Source: Zygnema cylindricum
Taxonomy: Eukaryota > Streptophyta > Zygnematophyceae > Zygnematales > Zygnemataceae
Length of the DNA stretch: 64,000 bases
Assembly (NCBI GenBank): GCA_037447655.1
Contig: JBBHKE010000828.1
Location: forward strand, 20,615-84,614
Reading direction: 5' to 3'
Position 1 is the stretch's first letter, and each line of letters starts with the position of its first letter. The notes beneath the pieces were generated by a model that searched no databases, was not told the DNA's origin, and was given only the letters and a program-made list of their open reading frames with translations. Below are positions 9,684 to 21,069 of the stretch, in pieces. The position numbers and the translations under genes are program-made.

Positions 9684-10716
9684 TGTAACTTTGAGACCTC
9701 CATAGGACCTCAGGGTAGGCAGCTCACACGAAGCCTCAAGGATTACCCTGACCCCTTTGTGTTTTAGCAAGAATAAGTTCCACCCTAACACACAAAAACT
9801 CTGACCACCTTCACCCTTCTAAAGGCAAGACTCGCATGAGTCTATAGAAAAAAGAATCTCTGAATTTGCTCACCTGAGCAAGTAATTATAAAGGGTCAAA
9901 GTTGACCTTTTGTACAGAAGCTCTATGGGAGAGAGGGTCCAATCTATCAAATTTTTCTAAGTCCTATCTCTCTCTAAAACTCTATCTACTAAAGAACGGA
10001 ACCAATCATAATAGTGTATTGTACATAAAGGTACAGGTGCCGATGTACTTTATGTACGGCCATTGTACGACATGGCCAACAAGTCGACACATGTCATTTT
10101 TGGATTCGTTCCTGGAATCCCCGGAGATGCCTTAATCCAATGTGATTGTGACACGTGGCAATTGATGTGACGTCAACCGCAAACCGCCGAAAACCTATTC
10201 CACAATCTCGGCATGCTTCGTGGCTCTCCGATTAAGCCGAAATACAATCGTGGCCGTCATAAATACTTGCGCAGTATTTGTTTCGCTTTCTAAACAAAAT
10301 GCGCAGTATCCGTTTCGGATGTTCCATACGCCGTACTTTACAAACTGTGTCTATATCTAAATATCCCGTTAAATGAAATAGCCTACGTGTTAACATTTAA
10401 ATAACTATCAAACCCTATATCTCCAACCATGATGTCAGACTAACTGGCTAAGGCTACCGGCTACGTTGATAGACGGTAGGTACCAGGTTCAAATCTTGGG
10501 TCCGTCAATTTCTATTTTGGTAAATCAACCAACATCTACAACCCGTAACTCTATCTCTAATCAGCATAGGCAGTAATGGCTCTTGCTCCCTCTTCAACCT
10601 TCAATGACAGCGACAAGTGTGGGAGCTGAAGAGAGAAGTTAGAGGCAGATTGCCTCGGCTTCTTTTCCGCATTTTGCATAACCTAGAAATTCCTAAAATA
10701 ACCTTTAATTTCCACA
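9684..10716 (-). repeat. Copia 3' LTR, 1033 bp (copy A)
   Basis: Runs from TGTAACTTTGAG to TAATTTCCACA on the + strand. The element is on the minus strand, so this is its 3' LTR: the minus-strand tract before it reads AAAATAAGGGGAG, a polypurine tract (10717-10729). The pentamer TGGAA precedes it (9679-9683), the same pentamer that flanks the solo LTR at 27668-28700. A tRNA-like module lies at 10438-10507 on the opposite strand. Confidence 0.88.
10438..10507 (+). other. tRNA-like module inside copia LTR (copy A)
   Basis: TGGCTAAGGCTA resembles an A box and CCAGGTTCAAATCTTGG a B box with a closed five-pair T stem. GACTAAC and GTCCGTC could pair at five of seven acceptor positions. The spacing is that of a tRNA. 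Copies occur at 17813-17882 and 28422-28491, and a diverged one at 25903-25977 (minus). The orientation is antisense to the element's genes. Confidence 0.55.
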
Positions 10717-13700
10717 CTCCCCTTATTTTCTAGTCACTGTCTATTTTAAGACCACACTTCTTCCGGCAGAAAATTAGGTTAGGGGAAGGAACAGGTTTGG
10801 TCATCATATCAGCTACCATTTCACTATCTGATTTATACTTCAAATTGATTATCTTGTTTTCTACTTTCTCCCTAACAAAGCTATGCCAAATGTCCATGTG
10901 TTTGGATTTAAAGTGATATTTAGGATTGGCAGAAATGGCACTGGCAGCCTGATTATCACAAAACACTTTTTGGACACCACTCTTAAGTTGACCAAGCTCA
11001 CCAAGCAAAGACTTGACCCACATTAATTCTTTTACAGCAGGGCAAGAAGCCATGTACTCAGCCTCCATGGTGGACTGAGCAATGACCTTTTGCTGCTTAC
11101 TGCTCCAGCAGCAAGCCCCATCACCCACATACAATACATATCCAGATGTGCATCTCCTCTTAGGAGCATCCCCATAGCAGGCATCACTCCAAGTGGTGAT
11201 GTCAGTATTGTATTCCCACCCAAATGCAAACATAGATCCCTAGTCCCTATGAGATATCTAAGGAATCTCTTAGCTTCCTCCGAATCTTTCTTAGTGAGAG
11301 CATTCAGACTCCTACTTAGTACTCCTACAGCTGCGGCTATGTCCATACGGGTACAATTTATAAAATATATTAGGCTGCCCACTACTTGTCTATAAGGGAT
11401 GGTTTGCATAAAACTTTTCTCTTCCGGGCCTTCCTCATCATTTAAGATTATAACTCCTTTTTCCTCACTCCCCTCACTTCTCTTTTTTAATTCCATAGGA
11501 GTGGTACAACTATTAGCCTTGTCCATTTGGAATTTTTCTAACATGTTTCCAATGGCCTCTTTTGAGTTAATCTTATTATCTTTCTATCTATGTCTCTTTC
11601 TACCTGAATTCCCAAAATATACCTTGCTTCTCCCATATCTTTCATCTCAAATCTTCTTTTTAAATCATTTTTCAACTTATTTATTTTATCCATAGATTTA
11701 CTTAAAACAAGCAAATCATCAACATAAATTGCAATAAAAATAATTCCTTCCTCGTGTTCAAACAAATAAATTGAGTGATCTAAGCTCATCCGAATATATC
11801 CCAAACCTGTAAGAAACTCATCGAGCTTCTTGTTCTATTGTCGGGGCGCCTGTTTCAGCCCATACAAAGATTTGATCAATCGGCATACCTTGCTTTCCTC
11901 CCCTTGCTCCACAAATCCTTCGGGCTGTCGCATAAAAATTTCCTCTTCCAACTCTCCATGTAGGAAGGCTGTCTTGATGTCCATCTGATGCACTTCCATG
12001 TCTTCTACTGCCGCCATATTGAGAAGTATCCGAACCGAAGGAAACCTGACGACCGGAGCAAAAGTCTCCTCGTAGTCAATTCCCTCTTTTTGGGTAAATC
12101 CCTTCGCCACAAACTGAGCCTTGTAGCGCTCAATGGTGTTATCCGGGTTGAGTTTCAGCTTAAATACCCACTTACAACCAATTGGCTTCCTGTCAGGAGG
12201 ACAATCCACCAATTCTCATGTATCGGCCGCCATAATTGAGGCCATCTCCTCATTTATGGTTGTCTTCCACCGGTTTCTTTCAGGACAAGTCATTGCCTCA
12301 TTATAAGTTTGAGGTTCATCGGGGTGAGACAGTTTGGTTACCTTATTGTTAACTTGTCTCTCTTGCACTCTTTTGTTGCTTCTTCTTCCCCCTCAAACTC
12401 GGTTGCCGAAATAGATGGTTCTCTTGGATTCTTCCGGGTCTCTACTTCTCCCCTATCCCTTGATTCCGGGTCGATTTCCACCACGTCTTCCTCTTCGGTT
12501 GGAGTTAATACTAGGGGTTCCACATTTGGGTCCTTCTCAATCTGATCCGTACCTGCAAGATCATCATCTTCTTGAAATCCTGGATAGTTAAGAAGCTCAA
12601 AGTCATCAGAATTTTCTGACTTAAATCTGATTTTGACTATCCTTGTATGCTTAAAGGGATCAATAGATTTTCCTTCATCCATAACCACTAGATGCTTCAC
12701 TAGGATAATATCCTCTCTTTTGAGATCATAGACTCTATATCCTTTTACATCTTCATCATATCCTAGTAGATATCTTTGTTTTCCTTTTGGGTCTAACTTC
12801 CAGTTTGACCGATCTGTGTCTAAACTGAACACTTGACTACCGAAAACCTTTAAGTGTGAAACATCTGGTTTTCAGCCTGTCCATCTCTCATAGGGTGTTT
12901 GGCCTTTTACTGCTGAAGTAAGAACTCTATTTTTGAGATAATTTGTACAGTTCATTGCTTCGGCCCAAAACTTCTTTCTTATCTTCTTATCTAACAACAT
13001 ACTCCTAGCACTATCACTTAGTGTTCTATTTAATCTTTCGGCTACACCATTCTACCCTGGATTTTCAAGAACTGTCTTATGGTGTTGCACTCCATCTTAT
13101 CTCAAAAAATCCTCAAACTGGTTAGAGGTATACTCTCCACCATTGTCACTCCTTACTCTCTTGATTGAGGTTTCATGGAGTTTCTCACTCCATGTTTTAT
13201 ATTGTTTAAAACATTCCTGAGCCTCTAACTTAATTTTCAAAAAATACACCTGGAATACCGAGACCAATCATCGGTGATAGTCATCATAAATCTCTTCCCC
13301 CCGGGTGATAGCACTCTGGCCGGCCCGCAAATATCTGTGTGTACTAAATTTAAAATCTTTTCTCCCTTATAGGTGGCAGTTTTTGGGAAGGGTAACCTGT
13401 GTGCTTTACCTTGAGCACATCCACTACAATCACTTAGATTCTCACTTTCACCGAACTGAATCCCTTCCACTACTCGCATCTTTTTCATCTCTCTTAACTT
13501 ATCTAGATTCACATGCCCAAGCCTCTTATGCCACAACATTATATCATGAACACCGACATAATAAAGTTTCTTCTTTTCATTTCTTAAAATCAGCCTAAAC
13601 ATCCCTTGGCTACCTTTTTCAGCAGTGAAATAAACTTCCTCCTCAAAACTAGTAGTAAAGACTCCTTTCCTACTGCTAGTATCAAAACCCTTATCATCTA

Positions 13701-14055
13701 AAACAAACGTAGAGATGAGGTTTTTGTTCAGCTCCGGAATAAACAACACATCGGAGAATGTAACGATAGATGTCTTTCCTTCAACTAACACTTTTAGATC
13801 TACCGATCCTACAAGAGTAGTAGTGACTATCCTCCCATCCCCGTACTCTATCTCTACGGTGGGAATCTTTCTTATCTTAGTGAACAGGTGTTTATCTTTA
13901 CACATGTGCATGGATGCACTTGAATCTACAATCCAGCCTGCTTCACCTTTCAATCCACCGAAAGCACATTTCTGCTTTCGTGGAATTTCGACCTCGTTTT
14001 TCGCTTCCAACTCCTTATCCAATAGGAGTTCATCGTCCTCGTCCTCGGATTCCGC
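10717..14055 (-). pseudogene. Copia pol, minus strand: protease, integrase, RT, RNase H
   Basis: Read right to left: protease motif WIVDSSASMHMC near 13940; GAG-pre-integrase (MLWHKRLGHVNLDKL, CSGCAQGKAHRLPF); integrase core (LNLVHTDICGP, then after frame breaks RSDNGGEYTS and NGVAERLNRT in 12900-13200); RT at 11538-12830 (GCKWVFKLKLNPDNTIERYK, VHQMDIKTAFLHGELEEEI, IYVDDLLVLSK); and RNase H at 10730-11544 (TWSDACYGDAPKRRCTSGYV, STMEAEYMAS, FCDNQAASAIS). The order PR-IN-RT-RH identifies Ty1/copia. Several stops and frameshifts (13237, about 13090, 12230, about 11820, about 11230) make it inactive. The protease has DSSAS where D-T/S-G-A is required. The 5' side ends in an assembly gap. Confidence 0.92.
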
Positions 14056-14065
14056 NNNNNNNNNN
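14056..14065. other. Assembly gap (10 N)
   Basis: Ten unresolved bases. The copia protease frame runs into the gap from the left, and a different sequence begins on the right. The true gap size is unknown. Confidence 1.
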
Positions 14066-15031
14066 TGTAAAAAACGGACTACCTTCCAATGGGAATCGTG
14101 GTTGCTAGAAAGAGCGGTGTTGCTACTTCTTGCTAACGCGCACGGGTGAACAGCCTGACCTTTAGGCTGCGAAAGCTAATGTTTCATTTCTAGAATGGGA
14201 ACTACGGGTTACTGGACTATACGTACGCGAAATAGCTCTACTACGCTACGAGTCTGTTGCTACGAAAAGAGCTATACCAAAGTTAAGCCGTTTTGTCAAC
14301 GCTACGTTGTTATGACCGCGCTAGTGCTCCTGCTGTTGCTAGGGGAAGATCCTTGGAGCTTTCCGCTGTGTATTGTGGTGTATTTTGGTGCTTATATTTT
14401 TGTCCCTTTTACACTGCTATATTGCTGCGTCACAACCATATCAACATATCGCAGCGATATCGTTTCATCGCGCCAGTATTGTTGCATCGCAACTGTTTTG
14501 CCGAATTGAAACCATATCGAGAAAAGCATCGTTGTCTGAGCATCGCATCATCTCGATAAAGCGCATGCATATCAGGTCATTGGGCATCAAGGGTAAGATC
14601 TTTACTTTGTAATCGAAAGCGTCGGATTTCCAGTCCGACAAGTGGGCACGCGCAATCGTTCTTCATCGTTGTGGCGAGAAAGATCGTTGGTGCTAAGGGT
14701 AACCTTCCATCAGGCAAAAAATGTTGTTGTTTACTGGAGAAAGTACCTTTCTGTACTGAGCAGTAGTGTTTTTTTTTTTTTTTTAACAAAAGATGTTTAC
14801 TAAAAATTCGTTGAGATTCTCCAGACTTCTTAGCGAAAATTACCACCGTTCGATTTTCAACTTTCGACGCAAATGCCCCTTGTTTCCAGTACCTGGCTAG
14901 TCTCCTCCGACTGTCCTGGAAGGACACTTAGCGCTTACTGGACGAGTGTATTGGTCAACTTGTAAAGTCAGAGTCGATCCATGACGGACGTGAAGTTATA
15001 AAGTTACATGTGGCAAATGGCTTGTACCTTC
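14066..15031. repeat. Mixed repeat DNA with a gypsy-type LTR end at about 14325-14413
   Basis: Bases 14325-14413 resemble the end of the gypsy LTR in its coding orientation: CTGCTGTTGCTAGGGGAAGA, then CTTTCCGCTGTGTATTGTG and CCCTTTTACA. They correspond to the start of 8012-8505 read on the other strand. The rest, 14414-15031, is unassigned. A reading frame at 14577-14927 (minus) shows no domain. Confidence 0.5.
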
Positions 15032-15949
15032 TTGTTGTTTTTCGAAAGCTTTAAGTCTCAACAAATTTATTGGACGGCGGAAAAATAGATCTTTATGGAC
15101 ACGCGTCGTCACTTGAAGCATAGTGCAGGTTTTTGAATGGTACCGACAATGCAGCTACGACGCATATGGAACAAGCGCAACTGCGGTTATTTTTGATATA
15201 GTTTGTACGGACGAACGCAGCTGGCGACGCAACGGGACAAACGCAACTGCTGATATTTTGGTACAGGACAACGCAATTGCTACAGAACAAGACAAACACA
15301 GCTGCGGCTGATTTTGGTATGAGACAGCGTAGCTTTTACGAAGCTGCAGATAGTTGAATGTTATCATGATTTGAACTGCGCTGCTACGGTTGATATGAAT
15401 CGAGTCAACGGACGAGATCCATAAGAGAATAATTAAGTGACTCGCTCATATATGTTCTGCAACAGTTGGATGGACGTACCCAATCAGTTGTCACTAAGCC
15501 AGGCGAAAAGTATTTGAACAAATCACCTGTATAGGATTCTCAGTAATATTGATTGTACAGTGATAGATTAGTTTTAGCGTGATCAAGAGCAGTTAGACCT
15601 TAGTGGCAGTTTAGTTCTTTTGGACATATCTTTTAGGAACACTTGTATCGGCGGTACAGCACTATGTAGTAGGACAACTGAGTAAAGAGTATAAGACTTA
15701 GGACGTAGAACATTTTATTTATCCAGATTTCCAGACTATGTAATCTGCAGACTGTTTTTGGGAAACTTCTGAGTTGCATATCTTGGTGTTTGTTGGATCA
15801 ATTCAGCTAAAACTTTCGGAGTTGTCATTCTTTGTAATATTCTATACTGTGGTATAGTTTGAAGTATTTTGTTTCATTGTGTCAGAATTAGTGAGCTGTA
15901 TAAAATCGCTGTTTAATAGGATTCTTGATAAGTTTTTGTGAGTGAGATT
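15032..15949 (+). repeat. 5' LTR/leader region of a plus-strand copia element (copy 1)
   Basis: Homologous to 21076-21817, starting TTGTTGTTTTT and continuing AAAGCTTTAAGTCTCA, with a few indels between the copies. Both run up to the gag ATG. About 15140-15400 holds a subrepeat of roughly 50-60 bp built on GACGCAACGGGACAAACGCA. I could not fix the LTR/leader boundary because no second LTR of this element is present. Confidence 0.6.
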
Positions 15950-17058
15950 ATGTCTACTTCCACTACTACTGCTGATGCACCACCTGCTCCAGTGGTCGTG
16001 GAACAACAGGTTATGGGCCTGTCTTCAAGAATTCCTATTTTCTCGGGAGAAAAATACGCGTATTGGGGGGATATGGTGGAAACACACTTCAAAAATGTCA
16101 ATCATTGGACATTTTAGATGGTTTCATTGGCGGAATCAGATCCGTCTTGGTCAAAAAAAAAATCGCAAGCTCGGTCAATTTTGAAGTTCTGTATTTCAGA
16201 AGAATTGGCTATGTCACGGATAAAAATGAAAAAGGCGATGGATATCTGGAAATCTCTCAAGGATGATTTTGAAAAGGCTAATGTTCAGGAAGAACTATTT
16301 TTGGTTGGACGAATTTGGGACTACAAATACACGAGTGGCACAATGGCAGAATATTATAATAAATTTTGAATACTAATAGATTCTCATGCTTGTGCAGGCG
16401 GATCTTTTCCTCAATTTCAGCAAGCTGATTTGTTAATGAGGGGTCTTCCTAATACTATGAGAGCAACATCTGATAGGCTAAAACAAAAAGATAAAGCTAG
16501 CTGGACACTACAGTTAGCTATTAATTTGATATTAGAAGAGGAGGCAAATTCTAAAATTCTTAATGGTGAAAAACAAGTAGAGGCATTTAGCACAGAATTT
16601 GACAAAAAAGGTCAGTTTAATCAGCAGAGAAATCAGTTTAACAACAATCAGAATCAGTTTAGACAGTTTAATCCAAGAGGAAATAGACAATCTTTCAATG
16701 CTTTTTTTTTTTGTAATGAAAAAGGTCTTGGATATAAATTCTGTCCTTAGCTTAAGAAAGCCAATGAAACAGGTCTATATAGGCCTGGATGGCAGCAGAG
16801 CCAATTTCATCAAGGCTTCACGAGTTCATCACAACGAGGAAATGTACTATTCTCGACGTCTTCATCTCATCACGACGAGTCTCTTTCACTCTCTAACGAG
16901 GAGGATGGTGATCTATTTGTGATGGCGGCAGCAATGGACGGCGCTAAGGACAATGATTTTTAATGGACCCGGGAGCGTCGCCCAGATGTGCTGGAACAAG
17001 GCAGTTTTCAAAAATCTGAAATCAGCACCAGAGAAAAATATCTACTATGCGTGTGGAA
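15950..17058 (+). pseudogene. Plus-strand copia gag (copy 1), interrupted
   Basis: Starts MSTSTTTADAPPAPVVVEQQ, followed by SSRIPIFSGEKYAYWG (gag N-terminal motif), SWSKKKSQARSILKF and LQLAINLILEEEANSKILNG. The zinc-knuckle region is degraded (CNEKGLGYKFCP, with the first Cys pair broken). Several frameshifts and stops are present. It ends at TGGAA where the minus-strand copia LTR begins. It is homologous to 21818-22930 and, in the last 270 bases, to 9412-9683 and 27398-27667. Confidence 0.85.
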
Positions 17059-18091
17059 TGTAACTTTGAGACCTCCATAGGACCTCAGGGTAGGCAGCTC
17101 ACACGAAGCCTCAAGGATTACCCTGACCCCTTTGTGTTTTAGCAAGAATAAGTTCCACCCTAACACACAAAAACTCTGACCACCTTCACCCTTCTAAAGG
17201 CAAGACTCGCATGAGTCTATAGAAAAAAGAATCTCTGAATTTGCTCACCTGAGCAAGTAATTATAAAGGGTCAAAGTTGACCTTTTGTACAGAAGCTCTA
17301 TGGGAGAGAGGGTCCAATCTATCAAATTTTTCTAAGTCCTATCTCTCTCTAAAACTCTATCTACTAAAGAACGGAACCAATCATAATAGTGTATTGTACA
17401 TAAAGGTACAGGTGCCGATGTACTTTATGTACGGCCATTGTACGACATGGCCAACAAGTCGACACATGTCATTTTTGGATTCGTTCCTGGAATCCCCAGA
17501 GATGCCTTAATCCAATGTGATTGTGACACGTGGCAATTGATGTGACGTCAACCGCAAACCGCCGAAAACCTATTCCACAATCTCGGCATGCTTCGTGGCT
17601 CTCCGATTAAGCCGAAATACAATCGTGGCCGTCATAAATACTTGCGCAGTATTTGTTTCGCTTTCTAAACAAAATGCGCAGTATCCGTTTCGGATGTTCC
17701 ATACGCCGTACTTTACAAACTGTGTCTATATCTAAATATCCCGTTAAATGAAATAGCCTACGTGTTAACATTTAAATAACTATCAAACCCTATATCTCCA
17801 ACCATGATGTCAGACTAACTGGCTAAGGCTACCGGCTACGTTGATAGACGGTAGGTACCAGGTTCAAATCTTGGGTCCGTCAATTTCTATTTTGGTAAAT
17901 CAACCAACATCTACAACCCGTAACTCTATCTCTAATCAGCATAGGCAGTAATGGCTCTTGCTCCCTCTTCAACCTTCAATGACAGCGACAAGTGTGGGAG
18001 CTGAAGAGAGAAGTTAGAGGCAGACTGCCTCGGCTTCTTTTCCGCATTTTGCATAACCTAGAAATTCCTAAAATAACCTTTAATTTCCACA
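17059..18091 (-). repeat. Copia LTR, 1033 bp (copy B)
   Basis: Same length as copy A, with start TGTAACTTTGAG and end TTCCACA. It lies exactly 7375 bp from copy A with no indels that I can see. It is followed by the polypurine tract CTCCCCTTATTTT (+ strand) and the RNase H end of the element. The same TGGAA lies on the left at 17054-17058. A tRNA-like module is at 17813-17882 (+). Confidence 0.88.
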
Positions 18092-18674
18092 CTCCCCTTA
18101 TTTTCTAGTCACTGTTTATTTTAAGACCACACTTCTTCCGGCAGAAAATTAGGTTAGGGGAAGGAACAGGTTTGGTCATCATATCAGCTACCATTTCACT
18201 ATCTGATTTATACTTCAAATTGATTATCTTGTTTTCTACTTTCTCCCTAACAAAGCTATGCCAAATGTCCATGTGTTTGGATTTAAAGTGATATTTAGGA
18301 TTGGCAGAAATGGCACTGGCAGCCTGATTATCACAAAACACTTTTTGGACACCACTCTTAAGTTGACCAAGCTCACCAAGCAAAGACTTGACCCACATTA
18401 ATTCTTTTACAGCAGGGCAAGAAGCCATGTACTCAGCCTCCATGGTGGACTGAGCAATGACCTTTTGCTGCTTACTGCTCCAGCAGCAAGCCCCATCACC
18501 CACATACAATACATATCCAGATGTGCATCTCCTCTTAGGAGCATCCCCATAGCAGGCATCACTCCAAGTGGTGATGTCAGTATTGTATTCCCACCCAAAT
18601 GCAAACATAGATCCCTAGTCCCTATGAGATATCTAAGGAATCTCTTAGCTTCCTCCGAATCTTTCTTAGTGAGG
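18092..18674 (-). pseudogene. Copia RNase H fragment (copy B)
   Basis: About 167 codons on the minus strand (18608-18105) carry TWSDACYGDAPKRRC, STMEAEYMAS, FCDNQAASAIS and KHMDIWHSFVREKV. This is the C-terminal half of copia RNase H, identical to the copy at 10730-11233 except near the end (KINSD for KIDSD). Homology to copy A stops abruptly at about 18672, where unrelated sequence begins. Confidence 0.9.
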
Positions 18675-19197
18675 CCAAACAAACTTCCCTTCTCCTAGCG
18701 ATGATTCATGTGTAGAGGGAGGGCTTGAAGCCATGAAGGGTGAGGATGTGAGGATTAGAGAGTAAAAGATCCTGATGTAGTGGGAAATGGGAAATTTGCT
18801 AATAGAGGAGAGGGAAAGTGGAACACTTTACTTCTTCGAGAGAAAAGGAGTCTAGAAATGACTTAAAATTTCTCAAACCCTAAATTGTTACATTTTATTG
18901 CTTTTTATTTTGCTGTTGCAAAATATGTGGTGGCTTTTACCTTTGAGAGCTTTCAATTTTGTTGTTGCAAAATTTGTGGGGAAATTTTTTACCTACTATT
19001 TCAATGTTTGGGAAAATTGAATTTACACTAACTTACTTTGAATGTTTATTTGATTTCTCGGATTTTGATATCTTTCAAAAAAATTGTTATAGAAATGAAG
19101 TCTTGGATTGGAGAAATATAAAGACTTCAAATCCATTGCAAACTCTTTTGGATAATTATATTCTACCTTTTTTTTTGCTTGAATTCATTGTGTGATA
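18675..19197 (+). other. Probable leader of a gypsy element; possible LTR end near 18893
   Basis: A stretch ending CCCTAAATTGTTACA at about 18893 has the TTACA end expected of an LTR. It is followed by AT-rich sequence and then the gag ATG at 19198. No partner LTR exists in the window, so the assignment rests on position only. Confidence 0.35.
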
Positions 19198-21062
19198 ATG
19201 GCAAATTCTGCATGGAAACGTGAAATGGAAAATGTTTTGAAACTTTTGAAAAAACGTACTGTGAAATTGGTCAAAAGATTTAAAAATCATGCTGCTATTG
19301 TGGATGAAACGATTTCGGAATTGAAGAGTGAATTGAATGATGTTAAAGAAAATGGGAATGTTTCAAATCGGAAATTGGATGAGCTAATAAATTTAATTCA
19401 CATCAGAAATGATGTTAATGACCAAAAGGGGATATTGGTAAGAGAAATGTCAGTTTTAGAGAAGATGATCACAATTCACCTAAGAAGATAAAAGAATTGA
19501 AATTCCCTATCACTGAAGCACCATCCTTTGATGGTAAGAAGATTGATGAGTTAGCACCATCCTTTGATGGTAAAAAGATTGATAAGTTAGATGCTTGGAA
19601 TTTTCATATGGAGTATTATTTGGAATCTAGATATTGTGATCCTGATGATTACACTTCATTTGTTGTTAGCTGTGTGAAAGGTGATGCTCAAATATGGTAT
19701 TACACTCAGAAGAGGTCTAATTTGATTCCTGATAATGCTGAATGGGAAGCGTTTAAGACCGCGATCAAATCACATTTTTTGTCTGTCACTTATAAATCTA
19801 GAATGGAAGAAAGTGGTTGAACTGTAAGCAGACTGGATCTGTGAAAGATTATATTGTGGAATTTGACTCATCTAACATTCATGTCATAGGTTTCACTGAT
19901 GAAATGACTAAGTTGCATTTCTTGAACTATTTGAATCTTATATTGAAATCAAAACTGAAACATCAAAAGTTTAATAATTTGAAAGAATTACAAGATAAGT
20001 CATTGGAATTAGAGGATCAGTTGGGGTATAATAGGGAAACCCGATAACTCAGGGTAATTTGAATGAAGTATCAGAGTGGGGTGAGGAGGAATTTGTGGAA
20101 GATGGTTTGAATGCGGGTCTCGTGAATGTGCAGAATATCTCCAGGAGAAATCAGAGAGGTGGAAAAAGTGTTAATGTAGGAAACAAATTTAACAACACAG
20201 GAGGATACATTAAGAAACCTAAACCAAGCGTTAATACTCAGAAAACTAATCTTACCATACACACATGCACTATATGTCAAAAAAGGGGTCATAGGACATT
20301 TGAGTGTGCGCAACTAAAAAAGATTATCCGTTATAACTCTAGAGAGGAGGGACATGTTATAAATGTGGAGAGGAGGGACATTTCAACAGGGTGTGCACAA
20401 AAACGAAAAAGAAAATCACTTGTTTCAAATACGGAGGTCCAAATCATTACGCTAAAGATTGTACAAATAAAGGTTCTCTCAAAACAATTGATATAAATGA
20501 AGGTCTCTAGGAAAGTATTGCGTTATACCTAGTTGAGCAGGAAGCTCAGGAGGTGGGAAACGGAAAGGACTAGCTGAAAGTCCCCAGTTGAGTCGACCAG
20601 ATCCAGAGGTTAATGAGTTAACTTTGGAGGGCAAGGTAATGAGTGGAAAGGCTAGGATAGCTGTGTTTATTACGATGCTAAGGACACTCTATAGTTTGAA
20701 CAATCCTTCTAATGAAACTATTAACAACACATCTATGTTAGGACAGTTAAGTAACGATGACACCAGACACAGTTTGATCAGATTCCAGTCTTTAGTGGAA
20801 GGGAAACCATTGAGAGTTATGGTACATTCAGGTGCTACACATACTTTTATTTCACATAAGTTTGTAGATGAAAATAAAATTCCTACATCATAAGGGAAAA
20901 ACCTTTGCATGTTCAGGTGGCAAATGGTAAAAAATCCACATTAGATTTAGAAATTGACACAATAGAAGTAAATATCCAAGGTCATAAAATGAAAATTGTG
21001 TGTGAAATAATCAATCTAGGTAGTGAGGAGCTAATACTGGGAAAGCCCTGGTTAACTGTGTA
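19198..21062 (+). pseudogene. Gypsy-type gag and protease fragment
   Basis: MANSAWKREMENVLK opens a coiled N-terminus (19198-19490). After a stop, a gag domain follows (LDAWNFHMEYYLESRYCD, KGDAQIWYYTQKR, WEAFKTAIKSHF, about 19500-20045). Two CCHC-type regions come next (CTICQKRGHRTFECAQ, then in another frame a second, degraded one near 20350-20470). A protease reads VMVHSGATHTFISHKFVD near 20820 and ends ELILGKPWLTV at about 21058. The catalytic Asp is replaced by His (HSGAT for DSGAT). Several stops break the frame. RT onward is missing because the next copia element begins here. A 36-bp tandem duplication encodes APSFDGKKID twice. Confidence 0.85.
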
Positions 21063-21069
21063 GAAATTA

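Noticed and set aside
14577-14927. 116-codon minus-strand frame
   Set aside because: No domain and a run of Lys from poly-T; it sits in repeat DNA between retroelements.
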